Assembly: GCA_021234155.1 (NCBI GenBank)
Contig: JAJEKV010000013.1
Span: 8,383,193 to 8,447,192, forward strand
Direction: 5' to 3'
Length of the DNA: 64,000 bases
DNA from: Isoetes taiwanensis
Lineage: Eukaryota > Streptophyta > Lycopodiopsida > Isoetales > Isoetaceae
This document shows, piece by piece, positions 1 to 12,411 of this stretch. Below the pieces are notes generated by a model, which saw nothing but the letters and a program-made list of their open reading frames with translations, had not been told where the DNA came from and did no database searches. Every line of letters starts with the position of its first letter. The first letter of the stretch is position 1. Position numbers and translations under genes: made by a program.

Positions 1-1410
1 GATATAGCTTGTCCAGCCAAATTATTAGCTAGGAGACATTTAATTTTATAATCTTGTCAGCTAGAGCATCTTCTTTTCTTATTCGCTTTTTCCTTCTTAT
101 TGATGTTGTCAATTATGAATTTGCATTATTTGGTTAGGTAAAATAAATAATCATTTGTGTCATCAATCATCAAGTTGGGAGCATTATTTGCGATAGTTTG
201 CAGAAATATCATTGTTATACTTAAAACTACTATAGAAATTGGGGGTTCTAGTTTGACAATGCTTTCAACCTTCACAATTTTGGACTACACTATGTGTTTT
301 GGTCGAATTGTTGTACTTACAAGTAGTAGACAAGAAGAAGTATATAGAATGCATATAACTACACTTTCTATATCCCTTATGCATTCTCTATATTTCTTCT
401 TGACTATATGTCTTATATAATGCTTGCTTAGAGTTAAAATGAAGCGATTTCTACTTAAAGAGCAAGTTACAAATATACTCCTCAAAACTAAAGATAAAGT
501 AACTTATCATGGATGAATTGAAATCCTCAAAGGATTGTAAGAAATTAAATAATGAAATCTCCTTACATTGTTTCCTCTTGAGATGATAAAGAAACTTCAT
601 CGAAAATAGCCCTCAAGATGATAGAAAACACTTGCATTTATAAAATGAAGTAAATGCCGCTTATAGCGTCATTGACTTTGATGCCGAGCCTCTCCATTTT
701 TGCCTCCTTTGTAGGGTTTTCAAATAATTCAACATCCATTCTAATAAAAATGCCATAGATGAGATCTATTACAATGTGGAGTTGTTGTGATGTTTAAATA
801 GTCATGCACGAAAGTAATCACCCTCTAGTTATTTATGGATTAATAGAGAGTGTCTTGTGCATGAGCATAACATCATGTCACGTTCCAGATGCATGACATG
901 AAGTGGCTCCAAAACACTACTAAAGTTAGCATATATATGTTATATAAACAAGGTGTTATAACACTGTGAATAAGTGTATCTTTATCATAAGTCCTTAAAC
1001 CAAGGACAAGAACAAGTTTATGTTCTACGTGTTCCCGATATAACAATATATGCATGAAGCAAAGAATGTGGTCATGTGTAGAAATGGTGCCAAACTTAAA
1101 AATAAAAAATAAAAATAAATAAAAGCAGTATGGCAGGCTTGGGGCAAGAGGATGGGCAGATGGAAGTGGTAGTTGTTAAGAAGTTGTATCTTACAATAGC
1201 ATGATAAAAATCTAGTGAGTTCATGGTACTCGACATATTATTTTTTATGTTTTGAGGGTTAAGAAAAAAACTCTAATACTCAACCTTACTCTGAAGTATG
1301 AATTAGAAAATGTGTCATGAGTTATCACAAATCACTTATCGATAACCTCGTCCAGCGTGATCTAAAATTGCCAATTATATATATACTGGTGGTTTCTAAA
1401 TTCTGCATTA
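1..1410. other. AT-rich stretch, no gene recognised
   Basis: Short open frames only, none with a recognisable domain. The stretch looks like intergenic or decayed DNA. Confidence 0.5.
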
Positions 1411-1419
1411 CAATTTATT

Positions 1420-2475
1420 GTTTTATATATTGAATTAGATTGAATGGATTTTTATCATCCAGAATATCAATAGGTCTATGGGACCCAAACAAAAAAAGCA
1501 CAACAGATGTATTACTGGCCAGGATTAAAAAGCCCATGTCCCAAAGGGTTTTCGAGGAAGAAAACCTGAGCAGTAATAAGCAAGATGATAAATTGTGCAA
1601 TGATGCATATGAATGAAGTGTTGGAGGACACAACTGGATGCACATATCCATCACCTATTTGATATATAATCCCGATATCCCCACTGAAGCCATGTGCGAC
1701 ATCATATGGAGCGGCTAGCTAAGCGGGATCATCTCAGCATAGAGCGCCCTGATAGGTTCAAATGCCATGCAGTGCTAAAGAGTGTGGTACTTGTCCTCTA
1801 TAACTCCCAGCTGGCAACACTAACAGAACCTCTCGTGCTTCCCAAATCCATCTATCTCAATTTGGAGGCGGTTATCAAACCATAGAATAGAGAATAAGAT
1901 TGGTTTTTCTCATCCACGAATACCAAAAAGGCTTATATCTAAACAAATAAATAGTAGACCTACTATTGTCAAGGATTAAAAAACCCCTACCTTGAGGAGT
2001 TTTCAACGAAGAAACCTTAGCAGTAATAAGTTGATTAATAAACTGTACAGTACATTTTAATGTAGTGGCCAGGGGTACAATTGAATTTGCATGTCCATCA
2101 CCTTCTGGAGGTATGATGCTAGTACCATAATAAAGCCATCTCAAACATCACGTGCAGCGACTGGTTAGGTGTAACCAACCCTCCATATAACCCCGCAGGC
2201 ATAAATGTTGGCTAGCTCTGAATAGTGTGGCACCAATCTTCAATAACTCCCAGTTGACAACATTGGAAAAGCCTATTTGGGCGTCCTTCTCGAACCCATC
2301 TACCTGTCTCAAAGCTGAGGCAATGCACTCCTGCACGAATGAATGCAATCATTTTATGCTTCTTCATGTGCAGATCGCTAGCAGATACTTCTAAAATTTG
2401 TAGTGTGATACATGCTAATGTCATATACAAGCAGACAGATCTAGCAATTCTATCGCCTGGACCAAGGCAACTTAT
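1420..2475 (-). mobile_element. LINE 3' fragments (two pieces, minus strand)
   Basis: Two decayed pieces of the LINE family that recurs at 6.0, 11.0, 23.2 and 24.5 kb. The better piece, about 2475 down to 1890, encodes the conserved C-terminal segment (MKKHKMIAFIRAGVHCL, then ETGRW, then a Cys-rich stretch ending in the CHTIQS-like motif). Its 3' UTR contains the weak hairpin at 1922-1933 and a GATGAGAAAAA end. The second piece, 1420-1760, keeps a matching 3' UTR with a degenerate hairpin at 1463-1477 and GATGATAAAAA. Both are broken by stops and truncated at the 5' end, and neither could be active. Confidence 0.6.
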
Positions 2476-2489
2476 TGGTGACAATGTAT

Positions 2490-2890
2490 ACAAAGGACTT
2501 TTTGAGACTCCACCTCAATCTACAGAAAATTGGATAAAGGCAAGCAGTGGATGGATCATCTGGTCCATTTGGAAAAGAAGAAATCTTCTCATATTCAAAG
2601 GTCTTGCTTGTTCAAATACACAGGTCCTTCTCGATGCCCAACAACGAGTTATCAAAGCATTCAGGTGCTCATCAATTGCTAATGAAGTAAAGAGCCGTAT
2701 TTGGTAGCACTATCTTCAGATTCATACTTACTCATGAGATTTTGCTTGCTCTTCATACTGTTTACATGTTGTATTTGAGTGGGGTGGATTTGCTCTGGTG
2801 GACGTTCTCTCCACTGAGTTTTTGGTCCCCATTATACTTTGTAACTTTCTCTAGATAATAAAGACTCAAGTCCTTCAAAAAAATAAAAAA
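2490..2890 (+). mobile_element. L1-type LINE 3' fragment
   Basis: The plus-strand frame ending at 2707 contains GWIIWSIWKRRNLLIFKG, typical of the region after the zinc-binding RT domain (zf-RVT) of plant L1-like elements. It is followed by a 3' UTR with an AATAAAG-type signal near 2858 and a short A-rich tail at 2877-2895. This is a 5'-truncated copy lying next to the older opposite-strand LINE piece. It is a different family from that piece and resembles the L1 at 8.0-12.4 kb. Confidence 0.6.
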
Positions 2891-3003
2891 ATATAAAGAG
2901 ATTAGTCTCTGTCATCAACCCGAAAAATATAGCTGAGGCAAAGGATAAAGCATTGACCCTAGAGGATGTTATACTAGTAGATCAGTATAAAAACAAGCAA
3001 TGT

Positions 3004-3249
3004 TCAATAAATGCAAAGCAACAGGATCTCATAGCTCCAGACTGACAAGTCCTTCGCCAGCACTTGCACAATATTTCCACGCAAATAAGATAGGATAGTA
3101 TCCTTTAGAGAACTAATCGTACCAGGGTCCAAAATATTGCGGCAATTCCTCGATAGCATTTCAAATGAAAAGAATGCATTAGAAAGAAATTGTACTTCTG
3201 GTGCTTCTAGCCAAGCCATTAGATGCATAATTTCTTGTTCATGATGCAA
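3004..3249 (-). CDS. Unrecognised open frame, possible exon
   Basis: An 81-codon minus-strand frame (starting MHHEQEIMHLMAWLEAPEVQ) of ordinary amino-acid composition, with alternating hydrophobic and polar residues that suggest helices. I recognise no family. It sits between a LINE fragment and the GAATA repeat, so it may be a host exon or a piece of another element. Confidence 0.25.
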   Translation of the reverse strand: MHHEQEIMHLMAWLEAPEVQFLSNAFFSFEMLSRNCRNILDPGTISSLKDTILSYLRGNIVQVLAKDLSVWSYEILLLCIY

Positions 3250-3296
3250 GCAGCCCTAACTGACCTTTAAGGGTGAGAATTGCTAATGGAAACCAA

Positions 3297-3342
3297 AGAA
3301 TAGAATAGAATAGAATAGAATAGAATAGAATAGAATAGAATA
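3297..3342. repeat. (AATAG)n microsatellite
   Basis: About eight tandem pentamers. The same pentamer forms the tail next to the LINE fragment at 6.02 kb, so this may be an orphan LINE tail. Confidence 0.85.
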
Positions 3343-3915
3343 TGTAGCATTATAACAGGGGGTTCCTTTTGTATTTTTGTACGCTTTTGCATATGGTTTT
3401 GCTATGATTTCATCGCGTATGCAATTGAATGTACTAATGCGTACATCTAGAGTGCGCATACGAGTGCATTAATTTTGGACTAGTTTTATTGATCTTTTCC
3501 AATGGTTTAAGACCCTTTTTATTTTTAAGCTTCAAATCATGGCATGCAAGACCTCGAGAGTTCTACTTTAGGGTTGGATTTCGGAGCTCTAGGGTTTTAG
3601 GGATTGTAGCCCTTTTGCTTAGCGATGGCTTGCAGGAGCTCTATGGTAGTTTCGCAATGGCAGGGTCCTCTGGCATGCTCTCTACAGGAGAACTATGGAG
3701 GGATTGGAAGCAGCAGGCTGTGCGGGAGGTGGGGATGATCCATTGCGGTGTGTATACAAGCTCTGTTTGCCTTGGCTATGGGCCTCTCAGAATCCGGCCC
3801 TCTGCAAAGAAACCCGTGAGCAAAAAAAGATAAACATGCACACAACCCACAACTTTTCAACTCCCGAATCTGCTCCTCCTTTCCGCAATGCCGTTCTTCT
3901 TCCCATTTGGGCTGC
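3343..3915 (+). repeat. Left arm of a diverged inverted repeat, with coding-like segment
   Basis: Bases 3343-3465 (TAGCATTATAACAGGGGGTT near the start, GTACTAATGCGTACATCTAG near 3432) match the reverse complement of 7850-7975 closely, with weaker matches continuing inward (CCAATGGTTT, ACTTTAGGGTT). Further in, a frame near 3795-3900 reads NPALCKETREQKK and then PFRN. This resembles RPELLFCKERFPAKEQSKK and PFFN of the minus-strand frame at 7155-7667. The two arms therefore look like inverted, diverged copies of one sequence including part of a coding region. Confidence 0.55.
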
Positions 3916-5030
3916 AAAATCCGGCCTCATGCAATAGCAGGCCATACATAAATCTGCAGAGGATAATCCGGATGGAAAATTGTGCTGGAAGAATCCCCTT
4001 TTGGGCGATCAGAAATGCCCTGGACAAACCCATTTCTTTAATCATGGATGCTGCACCATTGGGGAATGACATTTGAAAAGCATTCAAAGAACTGAAATGG
4101 ACCGGCTTTCCGCCATCCAATTTGGAAATTGTTTCATAACCGCAGTGTAAGACCAAGGGAACTTTTCTAATGACAAGTATTGTACTTATTGTTTTTAGAT
4201 TAAGATGTCTACCTTAAATGCATTGTTGAAGATTGTCTTTCAGTTTCCACCAGATAGAAGAGCATTAGAGAACATGTATTAGCACTAACCTTGCCATATG
4301 AAGGAAAGTTATATGCACTTCCAAAGGAGGATGCTATGATGTCGCTCACCAAGCTACCGAAGGCCATTATCACGCTTTATATCACACGCTTTAGAGTTAA
4401 ATGCAGCCCTTGCAGGATAAAGGTTAAATGTAACTTCAGAGGATAAAAGTATGTCTAATAAATAGAATAGTCATTATTATAAAACCGCATTTGGTTGTTC
4501 CTTCATTCTTAAACAACCATATTTCGTTAACGAAATGAAACATAACATAGAGATGGCTAATAATCTAAAGAGATTTTGGTTGATGCTTTTTGCAATGAAT
4601 TGGAACATGGGCTTAGCTTGATTAGATGGAAGAATAGTCTAGGACGTGGATTCAATATCGTGTTAGCACATTCCTCATGTTAATTATAGTGGACGTAAAC
4701 ATCTCTAATATATGGAGATGGCCATCTCTATCATATGCTAGAAAACGTAGGTAACACGGCCATGGATAAAACCGTGAGAGCAAAGATGTAGTGTCTCTCG
4801 CGCCGAGAAATCCTAGTTGTGTGTGGCGCCAAAGACCTTGATGCTTGTAGGAATGGACAGGCCATTGAGATGTAGTTGTTGAATAAATATGTCAAGCTGA
4901 TGCATGCTCAATTTGCTCCACAAAGAAATACGAGTTGAAATATGAATGTGACCTCCATTTTGTCAACTTACAAAAGCAATTGGAGAGGTTGAAAAGTTCA
5001 TGTGTTCATGACTGGCTAGAGCCCACAATT
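3916..5030. other. No gene recognised
   Basis: AT-rich DNA. A minus-strand frame at 3857-4156 overlaps the inverted-repeat arm but has no recognisable domain. Confidence 0.4.
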
Positions 5031-5130
5031 ACAGTTGGTATCCAGAGGTCATGGCTGTCTGATTCCTGACTTCGAAGCATTTCCATATGCTGTTCTAGAT
5101 GGAACAGAAACATTCATAGATGAGGTACGC
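4920..5130 (+). CDS. Possible host exon, family unknown
   Basis: In shifted plus frames this stretch reads like protein (LEPTITVGIQRSWL, then after a break DFEAFPYAVLDGTETFIDEV) and is followed by a GT-type donor at about 5125 (GAGGTACGC). I cannot name the protein. The frame break suggests a relic. Confidence 0.25.
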
Positions 5131-5259
5131 AAATTTCTAGAATGTTGTTATGTATTTCAAATCGATTATATTTTAAACCAATCAATTGTTGTATCCATTT
5201 GCAGTTTCAAATGCACACGGAGCACCTATTCTCTTCATCCAGGCAGTCCTAGAGTGTAA

Positions 5260-6010
5260 TTGAGGGATGCTGTAAAATAATAAGGTTTCATGCATAAACA
5301 TTTTCATCAATAGATGTTAAATGCTCTAGGTATTTCGTGCATAGAGATTTTCATGAACACTATACTACTAAAATTTGTACCGTGATATTGGCTTTGGCAT
5401 CCTGTGCTATATTACTAATTATGACTTTGGCTTCTTGTGTTGAATTACAATCCTGTACATATTTTATGAATGTGGTCATATAAATTATGCTTAAGCTACC
5501 AACGAAACATTTAAACTTCTCACCATGTGTTCTTATGCCATTCTTTAGTCAAATTACAACTAAATCAAAGTTTTGTTTCAACTATGTTTTGTCAAACAAA
5601 AATTTAAGGCCTCCTCAGGTTCAATTGCAACACTGAAGCTTCTTAGTAAGTATCTATCTATTTAGGGTGACGTAGGGCCCGAAGGGCCCAAAATTTTTTT
5701 TAATATAACAATCAACACACAACTACCATTAACATTATTAACACAAACCATTGCATTTAACACATTTAAATTAAAATCCCCCTTAAACCCCCTTTCGTTT
5801 GGGTGCATATTCATACGGGGGGTTACGTAGGGCAGCGAGAGCCATCGGATGGGCATATTTGCCCTTTATTCCAAGATCTGGACCGTACATAGCAATCCTC
5901 GTTTGTGGGGTATGCATGTACAAGTTTTTGTATACTGTATATTAAGGTTTATAAAATACTATAAGGTTTGAGAGAATGTACTTAATGGTGTTAATTTTGT
6001 ACTTAATGGT
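5260..6010. other. No gene recognised
   Basis: AT-rich. Contains two near copies of a GTGACGTAGGGC / GTTACGTAGGGC motif about 155 bp apart (5667 and 5822), and a small GGGCCCGAAGGGCCC palindrome at about 5677-5691. Confidence 0.35.
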
Positions 6011-6014
6011 GTTG

Positions 6015-6830
6015 ATTGTTAGAATAGAATAGAATAGAATAGAGTTTTTATCGTCCACAGAGACCAATTGGCCTATGGGACCCAAACAAAAGGCGCAGCA
6101 AGCGTATTACTGTCCGGGCTAAAAAACGCCCTTTCTTGTTTGGGGAAAAAACTGTGACAGGAATAGGTTTGATGTCAAGTACAAATACAAATACAAATAT
6201 ATATCATGGGGAAAGGAAATATGTACACGTATTAGGTAAGTGCCCGAGGACCAAGCTGATCTCGGCGATCCATGATCTCTTGAAGAAGATATTATCCCAA
6301 CCTTCATACTGAGCTCGTGCTCAACATCTCATGCAGGACTGGCTAGGATGGACCAGCTCAGCATAGCGTATCAGAATGTCATCATATGCTGGACAACTCT
6401 GAAGGGTGTGGCATTCGTCTTCCGCAGCTCCCTGGCAGCGTTGATAAAGCCTCTCCTGATGCGGCTCCTCAATCCATCTCCCCGCCTCAATCCGGAGATG
6501 GTGTATACCTGTGCGGATAGAGGCAATGGATCTGCGCTTTTTCATGAGTAGATAAGTGCGCAGATAGCATTGCGGGCCCTGCCCCAACATAAGATTTATG
6601 TGGCATTGATTGCCGTCTTGACCTGTTCAAGGGTGTTGGCATCCCATAGCTTGCTGACCGTGGTGATCTGCCTCCATTTGCACTCGGATGCACCTGTGCC
6701 CCTGCACATTCCATCTGTCCAGCCACTGAGCTCTCTTTTCCCGCCAGTAGGCTTTTAGGCATTGAGGCCCCATTGCCACAGTGTAAGCGAGGTTAGGGAG
6801 ACGCGTATCGTCCATGCTAACCACCTTCTA
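6015..6830 (-). mobile_element. LINE 3' fragment with (TATTC)n tail
   Basis: Read on the minus strand from about 6830 down, overlapping frames give GPQCLKAYWREKRAQWLDRW, then LMKKRRSIASIRTGIHHLR, EAGRW, and a Cys/His stretch ending DECHTLQSCPAYDD. This is the C-terminal region of the LINE family also seen at 11.0, 23.2 and 24.5 kb. The 3' UTR ends with a perfect-looking hairpin (AGGCC, AATT loop, GGTCT; plus coordinates 6061-6074), then GGACGATAAAAA and a CTATT repeat tail (6018-6045 on the plus strand). Several frameshifts mark it as dead. Confidence 0.7.
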
Positions 6831-7154
6831 AAAGTAGACGATGTGTCTATCAAGGGCCCCCCTTTGAAGAGGCAAGAAACCCGTTTCCCGCAATAGTATC
6901 CGGTATGAGATCGTGGACCCCCCCTCCCTTTTTTTTGGAGGCAAGGTTGGTTTTATATTCATAGAAATAACTTACATCGTCATCAAGTATACCTCGGGAG
7001 GCATACTTAAAGGTTTCAAATCAGTGACATATTCTTTATAAAATGGAACCATGTTAAGATAAAAAGCCTGCTACAGGAGGCAACTTTTCATAATACTGTC
7101 CAAAAATATACTATTATGATTTTACGGAAATACTCATATAAAAGTCAACTCACA

Positions 7155-7667
7155 CTACTGTGCATCCATAAGGTCCTGTATGGTCAGATCCGACACCCTA
7201 TTTCTGCCAAATATATTCAACAGAAGATTAAGCTTGGCCACCGGGTAATTTGTGAAATCCAGCAGTAGAAGAACATGAGCCTCCCTTTTCTGCTGCCACT
7301 TATGGTACAAATTCATGAAGAAATACCTCAGGTTGTTATGGCTCCAAACTTCAGGCTTGTTTAATACCTTCTTAATGGCAGATGCATGAATCATTTCTTG
7401 CTTCAGCTGGATGAAGGTATCTTTTTCCTCAATCCTAGGGAGATTCGCCTTGCTTCGCCCGGATTTGCCCTGCTGCAAACTTGTTGTAGTTTCGTCCTGC
7501 AAATTCGCAAACGACCTGCATTCCTCTGTGAATGTGTTAAAAAAAGGACAGTGGGAAACAGAATCTGGAACTCGCATCTTGAACTGTGGCCAGAAGTCGA
7601 AATCCTTCTTACTTTGCTCCTTTGCAGGAAAACGTTCCTTGCAAAACAATAACTCTGGCCGATGCAA
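7155..7667 (-). CDS. Hypothetical protein, 170 codons
   Basis: Uninterrupted minus-strand frame starting MHRPELLFCKERF and ending LTIQDLMDAQ. Lysine-rich and helical in character, it contains IQLKQEMIHASAIKKVL and a hydrophobic LLLLDFTNYPVAKLNLLLNIF segment. I recognise no family. Its N-terminal part resembles the decayed frame in the opposite inverted-repeat arm (about 3795-3900), so it may belong to a repeated, possibly mobile, sequence rather than a single-copy gene. Confidence 0.4.
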   Translation of the reverse strand: MHRPELLFCKERFPAKEQSKKDFDFWPQFKMRVPDSVSHCPFFNTFTEECRSFANLQDETTTSLQQGKSGRSKANLPRIEEKDTFIQLKQEMIHASAIKKVLNKPEVWSHNNLRYFFMNLYHKWQQKREAHVLLLLDFTNYPVAKLNLLLNIFGRNRVSDLTIQDLMDAQ

Positions 7668-7689
7668 ATCGAGGATGCCCAGATGCCTT

Positions 7690-7779
7690 CCATGCCTTCC
7701 GACTGACCAAAGAATTCCTTTACCCTAACGTAGGCTATAATAAACCCTAAAGTTAAGCTATCGAGCCCTGCATGCCTTT

Positions 7780-7817
<38 letters not shown>

Positions 7818-7975
7818 ATGGGCCAAACCATTGGCAATTGCCATAAAAAAAACATGAAATTGTATGCGCACTCTAGATGTACGCATTAGTACATCCACGA
7901 GATATAAAAACCTTAGGGAAAAAAGTATAAAAATACAAAAACAACCCCCTGTTATTATGCTACATATGAATCCCC
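7690..7975 (-). repeat. Right arm of the diverged inverted repeat
   Basis: The reverse complement of 7850-7975 matches 3343-3465; the shared core includes AACAGGGGGTT and GTACTAATGCGTACATCTAG. The arm lies just upstream (minus sense) of the 170-codon frame, as the left arm lies upstream of its relic. A T-rich run of about 31 bases (7779-7810) interrupts it. Confidence 0.55.
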
Positions 7976-8981
7976 AATGTTTGAGTCCTCTGCTACCCCC
8001 ATTCCTCTGTCAGCAACTCCATATCTATTGAGTCTCCTCATGGCATTTGTGCAAAACACCATTATTAACTGTTAGTTTTAGTACAAAATAATCATATATT
8101 CCTTGGAATCTACCAATAGATGTCCACTCTTTGTCATAATTCTTCCCTTTTAGGAACCTATGGGCCATAGCCGAGTCCACCAGCATAGCCAAGAAGGTTT
8201 GCTTAAGCCAAATTAGATTGGGATTTTTATGTTCAATAGTTGCCATGTTTCGATGTTTCCACATAGCCCAGCAACTCAAGGATCTTGTTGTGCATAATAT
8301 TCTGTTCTCTGTATTCAAATACTCTATCAGGCCAGCATCACCAATTGCTCCTCTATTAATTTGAGCAGCCCAGCTCCAGAAATCTTTGATAATCTGACAC
8401 AGAAAAATATGATTTGAAGTTTCTATTTCTCCACACTCCAAAGGGCACATCTCTGAGATGGAGGGGTCGAATTTGGACCTCTTAGAATTGGTAGATAAAC
8501 TTTGGTGCAAGATTAACCAGCTAAAGGTCTTGACTTTATTAGCAGTGTAACGTTTCCACCCTTTTACACGTACAGCTGCCAAATCTTTTTCCCCACAGTT
8601 CCATAAGGTTGTAGCTCTGGATGGTTTGTGGCTAATTAAAGCCTTAGGAATTTCCTTCACAGAATATATCTCCTTCCCTTTCAAATGCCATTGGTTTGAA
8701 CTACTACCCAACTCCTCAAACTGTTCAACTTTATCCATTATAGAAGTATATATCTTCCTGTCAAGATCTGATCCTTTGGTAACCTTGGCTACCTCTTCCC
8801 ATGACATCCACCCTGTCTCTCCTTTCCTAAGGTCACCAATCTGCCTAAGACCTGCATGAAACCACTGCATATATTTTTGTGGATGTTGTAATGCCAAACA
8901 GTCATTTTCACTGTTAACCACTCTAGGATGCCTGAAGAAATTAATCTCTTTAGATTTAGCATCAAGAATTGGAGGTTTATA

Positions 8982-9209
8982 GCCTCGAGCATTCTTTTCA
9001 GGATATTGGAAGTATTAGGACCTGGGGTAAACTGGAAGTAGGAAAAGTAGACATGAGTACTACCTATAACAACATTTGCAATCTGGATTTCAGGAATTCC
9101 ATGCCTCGAACATTCTTTCAGGATATTGGAAGTATTAGGACCTGGGGTAAACTGGAAGTAGGAAAAGTAGACATGAGTACTACCTATAACAGCATTTGCA
9201 ATCTGGATC
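8982..9209 (-). repeat. In-frame 120-bp tandem duplication inside the L1 RT region
   Basis: A block of about 107 bp at 8982-9089 is repeated at 9103-9209 with offset 120 bp (40 codons). The minus-strand frame therefore carries VIGSTHVYFSYFQFTPGPN twice without a shift. Confidence 0.9.
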
Positions 9210-10999
9210 CTGGAGTACAGACCCAGTTTTCTCTTTATCCTAGTAATAATTGGTTCCCACAAAACTCTGAGAGAAGAATTTAAGGCTAAAGGGATGTCGA
9301 GAATTGCTGCTCCAGCATTTTTATTCAAAATCTTAATCCCCTGCATTTCTACTTCCGGTGAGTCCAGAATGATAGCACATTTGCTTTTGTTGAGACGACC
9401 CCCGATACTAGGCCAAACTTCTCCATAGCTGTGAGGAAATTTGGAAGACTCCTATCATCCTATTTTAAAAAGACAAAAGTATCATCAGCATATTGCATAA
9501 GAGAGAAGGTACCTTCCCCTCCCGGTAGCTGAAGACATTGAATTTCTCCCTTTTCATGCATATGCATTACTGATTTTGTCACCATTTCTGCAACTATCAG
9601 GAAGAGGTAAGGGGCTAAAGGACAGCCCTACATTACCCCTCTTCTACAAGGGAATTGATCTGAAGAGGATCCATTAATTATCAGTGCAGATGAGGTTGTG
9701 ATGTTAAAACTAAATACCTTCTGGTACACCTTTTCTGAGCCATAACCTTTCTCAGAAATTGCCAACTAATGGTATCATATGCACTTTTGAAATCCAACTT
9801 GAGAAGCATACAGTTTTGGTTGGATAATTTATTCCAGTGCAATCCCTCAGCAGCTGCTATATAATTATCCAGGATATTCGTGTGGGGAAGAAATGCTGAC
9901 TGACAAGGGTTAATCACCTTGATTAAACTCGTTTTTGGTCTATTTGCCAGGATTTTAGCCAACACTTTATATGTGGTGTTGGTTAGAGAAATCGGCCTCC
10001 AATCTCCAAAGTTTACAGGGCAGTCAACCTTGGGAATAAGAGTAATATGTCCAGCATTGATTGCTGGATGCAAATATCTAGTTTTCCAAGCTCCCTGGAT
10101 AAAAGTAATGAGTTCTCTTTCATAATCTCCCAAAATTCCAAATAGAATCCTGGCTGAAATCCATTTGAACCTGGGCTTTTACCATGAGCCATTGATTGAA
10201 GGGTCTCTTTGATTTCTTTCTCCTCTGGGGTTTTAAGAATTTCCTCATCCTCAATTTGTGGCCCCTTGGGAATTTCTGTGAAAAACTTATCTCCCCATCA
10301 TCAACTTGATAGTTGATCTACAGTTTTTTGTATTCCTTGTGAAAGAAAGTCTGGATCTCTTTCTGACTGTCCAAAGATTTGCCATCCCCATCTATAACCT
10401 GAACTATTCCATTATTCAGGATTCTACTTTTAGCAATCCTAAAAGAGAAAGCTGAACCTGCATCATCCATCTCATTTATGTACTTACACCTGCTTCTGAC
10501 AGCCAGACTTTTAGCCTCAGCTTCTTCTATTTTCTTGACTTTAGATTCCAGCTCAAATTCTTTCTCCTACCAAGTTGTGTTATCCTTATCTTGAAAAAGT
10601 AACTTCCTTATTTCCCTCATGGCCTCATAAACATCATGTTTTTCTTTTTTCTTCTTTAGATTCCATTCTTTACCCCAAACTTTGACCCACGATTTTACTA
10701 ATCTCAACTTATGAATAAAGGAATTCATGGACTCCATGAGGGGGACCTTGGGAAGTTGACTGTAAAACTCCATGAAGGCCTCACAGAAAGTTTTGTTCTG
10801 TAGCATCCCAATGTTAAATTTAAATGGAATGTTTGTTCCCCATTTCCTTGGTTGTGCCATATTCCCTAGAAATTGAGGGAAATGATCAGAGATAGAATTA
10901 CCAACATCACACAAGGTAACCAGGTTATTCCAGTCCTCCAAATCAGCATTACATAAGAAAAATCTATCGAGAAGACAATATGTTCGTTGATCTCCTTTC

Positions 11000-11845
11000 A
11001 CAATGTCTTCCTCCCCGGGCTCTGTTATTGGCACAAGGGCCACAACGTCTGAAGAGAGTGTGGCAGGAGCATTGTAGGGGATGGTTCGCAAGATGGTCCA
11101 TAGACTATCAACACATTATGGATATGTCGGATATCGCGGAGCAGGAGCTGCAATTGAATGAGCGCTTTGCTGCCTCTCTGTGGGATGCACCCACTCTTGC
11201 AAAGCCCAAAACAGAGCACTACCACATGCAGGTTAATCCGTCGCTTGAACATGGCCCCCACCAGTATTTGAAGGCACACATCTCTACCAAGAAACGGAGA
11301 GCTATAGCTGCAATAAGGACAGGGTCCCACCATCTCGCAATGAGACAGGGCTTTGGGGATACGGATGGATGGGGCGGGGAATCCCCAAGATGAGAGATTA
11401 TGCCAGTGCTGTCACATGCAGATAGTAGAAGATGAACACCATGCTCTACAGGAATGCCCAGCATATGCAGACATCCGAGCAGCTCATGCCGATCTCAGAT
11501 GCTCTGAGATAGCAATTTATCAACTGCTGGTTCGCCAATGGTTGCACGTCTCGCATCCTACATTCTACAAGTCTCCACCGTCAGGGAGTCCCTCACAGCA
11601 CAGGTAATTTGAGCGCCCAGATAGGGCCTCTCAACGCCTACTACAAGGGTTTTTCCTTCCACATGGGGGTTTCATCCCAAAGGTAGAGACACATTGTACA
11701 GGAGATTACGTGGTTTTCTTTTGTGTTTGGAAACTTTCCGCTTCCTCTCATCCAACTGTCTCATAGGCGGTTGGCCTCCTCGTGGGCGTTAAAATATACT
11801 TCCTTCCTCCCTCCCTCCCTCCCTCCCTCCCTCCCTCCCTCCCTC
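11000..11845 (+). mobile_element. LINE fragment inserted into the L1, (CCCT)n tail
   Basis: Plus-strand piece of the family seen at 23-26 kb. It reads GPQRLKRVWQEHCRGWFARW, then STKKRRAIAAIRTGSHHLA and, after a frameshift near 11360, a Cys-rich end LCQCCHMQIVEDEHHALQ followed by CPAYADIR. The 3' UTR ends with a short hairpin (AGGC at 11765, GCCT at 11774), GGGCGTTAAAATATA and a CCCT microsatellite tail to about 11845. It interrupts the endonuclease domain of the minus-strand L1, so it is the younger insertion. Confidence 0.75.
11803..11845. repeat. (CCCT)n microsatellite at LINE 3' end
   Basis: About nine CCCT/CCTC units, beginning TTCCTTCC, directly after the LINE 3' terminus. Confidence 0.9.
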
Positions 11846-12411
11846 TCTCTTATTACACCAAGAATATTGATAAGTGGAGGATGGAGGGATATAGATGAAA
11901 TTGGACATCAAAGCATCACAGGCCTGTCTTTCACCTCTGGACATGTTCATTTGCTTTCCAAGTTTTTGGTCCTATACAGGTGTATTGTTGAAGTCCCCTG
12001 CCATCAGCCAGTTCTTAAGGCGAGCTTGAATCCAATTATTAAATTGCTGCCATTGCTCTTCCCTTTCAGTTGGCTCTATTGAGGCATAGACATTAATTAT
12101 GCCTATGACATTCTTTCCTTTTTGTAAAACTGCCACAGTCCATCTGCCTCCACTGTGACTATATTTCTCAAGACATTTGAAGTCTTTCCAAACTATGCAT
12201 ATACCTCCTTTAGTGCCATCTGCTGGGATCTATACTGAATCACTATTTGGCATTATCCAATTGCCAAGATTGACTGATTCAAATTCTAGCAATCTGTGTT
12301 CCTGTAAAAAAATTATGTCTGACTTTATATCTTCCAAGGCAATTAGTGCCTTTTTCCTTTTGAGAGGACCTTTTATTCCTCTCATATTCCATGGTGTGAT
12401 CCTCATTGGGC

